Below, in pieces: positions 61,846-64,000 of a stretch of 64,000 nucleotides of DNA. The DNA comes from Dipetalonema caudispina (lineage: Eukaryota > Nematoda > Chromadorea > Rhabditida > Onchocercidae). The stretch lies in the NCBI GenBank assembly GCA_013365325.1, contig JABVXV010000029.1:358265-422264 (forward strand), written 5' to 3'. The position numbers were made by a program, and so were the translations under genes. Every line of letters starts with the position of its first letter. The first letter of the stretch is position 1. The notes under the pieces were generated by a model. That model searched no databases. It was not told where the DNA came from and saw only the letters and a list, made by a program, of their open reading frames with translations.

Positions 61846-64000
61846 CTGCTTCATTTCCTCAAATGGCCTTATATTACTATGTAGATTTTTAAATTCCAAA
61901 AGTAATGCAAATTTTGTTTACTTTAACTGGAAACCAGCAAACTATGAAATAGATTCTGAAATGAATAAATTTTGAAAATATGTTGAAAATTGCGACAGAA
62001 GTTATTGTCACAAATGTCTTCCGCGACTCTGTTATAGTTTGTGATATCAAACAAAACAGTAATTTTTGATTGAAACGAGGTGTCGAAAATAAATGATTAG
62101 CAATCAATAAATGAAAAAAAAAATGTCATTGGAAGGACGATTACTGATTTTAGCGGTGCTTGCTTGCAAAAAATCTACTACATACCTGAACTCCTGTGGT
62201 TTGCCCCTCTGTCTTTATCTTAACAGTCAGAATTGAAATTAACTGAAGATACTATAGACTTTGTGAAGTGTCCTAACCACGGAAATCATTCCCTAGACGA
62301 TTAGAAGAATGTACTTATTGTAGAGGTGTTTACTTGCAGAAAGATAATTGAGATAAAGATGGAAAAGGTCATTTCAAGATGAATGGAATTTCGAAACGGA
62401 AAAAACAAATGATTGGAGAAAAAAGTTGCATAACCTTATTTTACATTGACTTCAATTGAAATCTGACGTACAAGCCATTGTGCTGTGAAAGGAAGTAATC
62501 GATGATTTGTTCCTTTGTCCTTCGCTTTTCGATTGGACTTAGAATTCGATGAAGTTACTGATAATCAGGGTTTTTGAATTGTTCCAGACATTTTGGGAAG
62601 TCAAGGCGATTCACAACACGCAGGAATTATTTTTAAAACAAATTATTATTTGGCTGCAATAAATATGCAGTATAACAACCGGCACATTATCAGCACATAA
62701 TAAATTTTTATTCATCAAATCTTACTTTGCTTTATTTCTTGAACAGTGGTAGAAATCGTTCTGGTTAGTCGATAAAAATTATCTTATTTGTATTGTTCTC
62801 GTCAACAAGTAGTAGTTCCTTTTTCATTAAATTCTTTCATCGCCTTTCTTTACTAGTAACAGTGATTTAATTGAACATAAAATGTCACTGTTTTCAGTTT
62901 TTAATTTCTGTTGGTGTTTTAATTTCATTCCGATCGCTGACATAAAATACACACTGCTCCGTCCTTCACTTTAGTATTACAATAGAAGATTCTGACCTTC
63001 GCAATAATGACTCATGTGTTGATTTTTCATCATCGGAATATCATCATCAATCGTCATGGACACAAAAACACTGACCAGGAGCTGTCATTCTGGCTCTATC
63101 CTTAGTTTAATGATTAGGCCTAAATCAACAGGTTTTGGTAGTCATTCAAGCGTTGCTGTTAGTGCTTTGACCAATGGCGTCGTACATTTCAAAATTGTGG
63201 TTGACATCAAAATTCGTATTTAAACGAAGAAGTAGAAATGATGTGGACGAGAAAGAACAAGTTTACCATTGTTGGGAACTTTTTTCTGAAAAAAATTGGT
63301 TAGTTTTTAAGGAATGGTTGTTCTTCTATCTCTTTATTTCTTTCTTCACAAGTGAGCCTTGATCGGGGAGGTGTGAAATACGAATAATTAGTGTATTTTC
63401 TTCCACGAAATGTACTTCATCATAACAATTATTTGAAAGCATATATTTTGCGACTGTTTATATGCCCGTCTATTCACCTATTGTTCATATTTCTTTCCGG
63501 AAAGCAAAGGTCCAATTGCAAGACTCCTAGGATCTGTTTAATCCGTCACTAAATAGGAGTTACGTTGTTCGATGGATTCAATCATTGCTTTGTGAGAATT
63601 GAATAAATTTTCCAATCTTTCATTTCTATTTCAGATGTGGAAAGAATCGATAATTGCTCAGTTCCTTATTATCTCTTTAATCTTTTATGATATTCTCTTT
63701 AATCTTTTATGGACTTTACATGAGCTTTGAAATAGGACAATTTGTTCTATATTAAGTGGCAATGGTTGAAAGTGGGTTATAAAGTCGTTCATTCATTATT
63801 TTTTTATTTTACTTTTTTCTTATCCTTTTTAACGAAGTCTTTCTATAAATTTGTTCCGTGAATATAATCCAAAGTGATCGAAGAAGTCTTTACATATCAT
63901 GGATTTAAATACCATAAATTTCAACGTCTTACTATTAACTATCAAATCACAAGCTGTCGTGGTTTTTTATTTGTTTGTTGATTTGGGAAAGCTTTGATTT
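61846..64000. other. 3' flank and intergenic DNA to the window end
   Basis: Contains the right copy of the direct repeat (62640-62950) and a 23-bp tandem duplication near 63674-63710 (ctctttaatcttttatg twice). The ORF at 63174-63362 shows no domain. No further gene is supported. Confidence 0.55.
62640..62950. repeat. Right copy of a roughly 300-bp direct repeat
   Basis: Same orientation as 59866-60180 and about 2.77 kb downstream. Compared with the left copy it carries an insertion of about 30 bp after 'gtgatttaattgaacat' (aaaatgtcactgttttcag and a few more bases) and scattered substitutions. Confidence 0.9.

Noticed and set aside
63174..63362. 62-aa plus-strand ORF
   Set aside because: It partly overlaps weak similarity to the region after the left direct repeat and has no recognisable motif. 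More likely decayed repeat sequence.

Overview
The window is nuclear DNA from a nematode, most likely an AT-rich parasitic clade III (spirurid or filarial) species. The phylum is clear from the gene families: a DB-module cysteine-rich protein, a DUF273 type II membrane protein, a collagen-olfactomedin protein, a tandem ShK protein and a transthyretin-like protein. Exons are small, introns end in nematode-style TTTCAG-like sites, intergenic DNA is very AT-rich, and several genes have a bare acceptor just before the start codon, as expected for spliced-leader trans-splicing. The clade is an inference; I cannot name the species.

Left part, 1-29290. A Gly-rich secreted-type gene (3' part only) is followed by a DB-module gene (to 6914), a DUF273 glycosyltransferase-like gene (9344-13417, with a 100-N assembly gap in one intron), a transmembrane colmedin gene (15352-18362) and a secreted double-ShK gene (22008-23345). 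All are on the plus strand and separated by 1.5-3.6 kb of gene-poor, poly(A/T)-rich DNA. The 19.4-21.9 kb stretch holds decayed repeat copies, and 23.4-29.3 kb looks empty.

Middle part, 29291-44199, is a housekeeping-rich cluster. On the plus strand is MPPE1/PGAP5, a metallophosphoesterase of GPI-anchor remodelling. On the minus strand, read from high to low coordinate, are EDC3 (mRNA decapping), TMEM170 (ER/nuclear-envelope shaping), an unrecognised exon group, and RPA12/POLR1H (small subunit of RNA polymerase I). The last three are tightly packed and may form an operon. Divergent from EDC3 is mitochondrial ribosomal protein mL54.

Right part, 44200-64000. A CBF-beta (BRO-1) homologue lies at 49281-52126, a transthyretin-like secreted protein on the minus strand at 54882-56552, and a Tyr/Gly-rich secreted peptide gene at 61254-61845. 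The last sits between two copies of a roughly 300-bp direct repeat.

Genes were rebuilt by hand from reading-frame phase, splice sites and protein-family knowledge. Exon joins are phase-consistent for every gene given a full exon list. I see no rRNA, convincing tRNA, transposon ORF, CRISPR array or bacterial-type operon. I found no clear new biological system. The most useful leads are a tandem exon-plus-intron duplication that built the double-ShK gene, two non-GT introns, the uncharacterised minus-strand gene in a possible operon, and an assembly gap that looks false.
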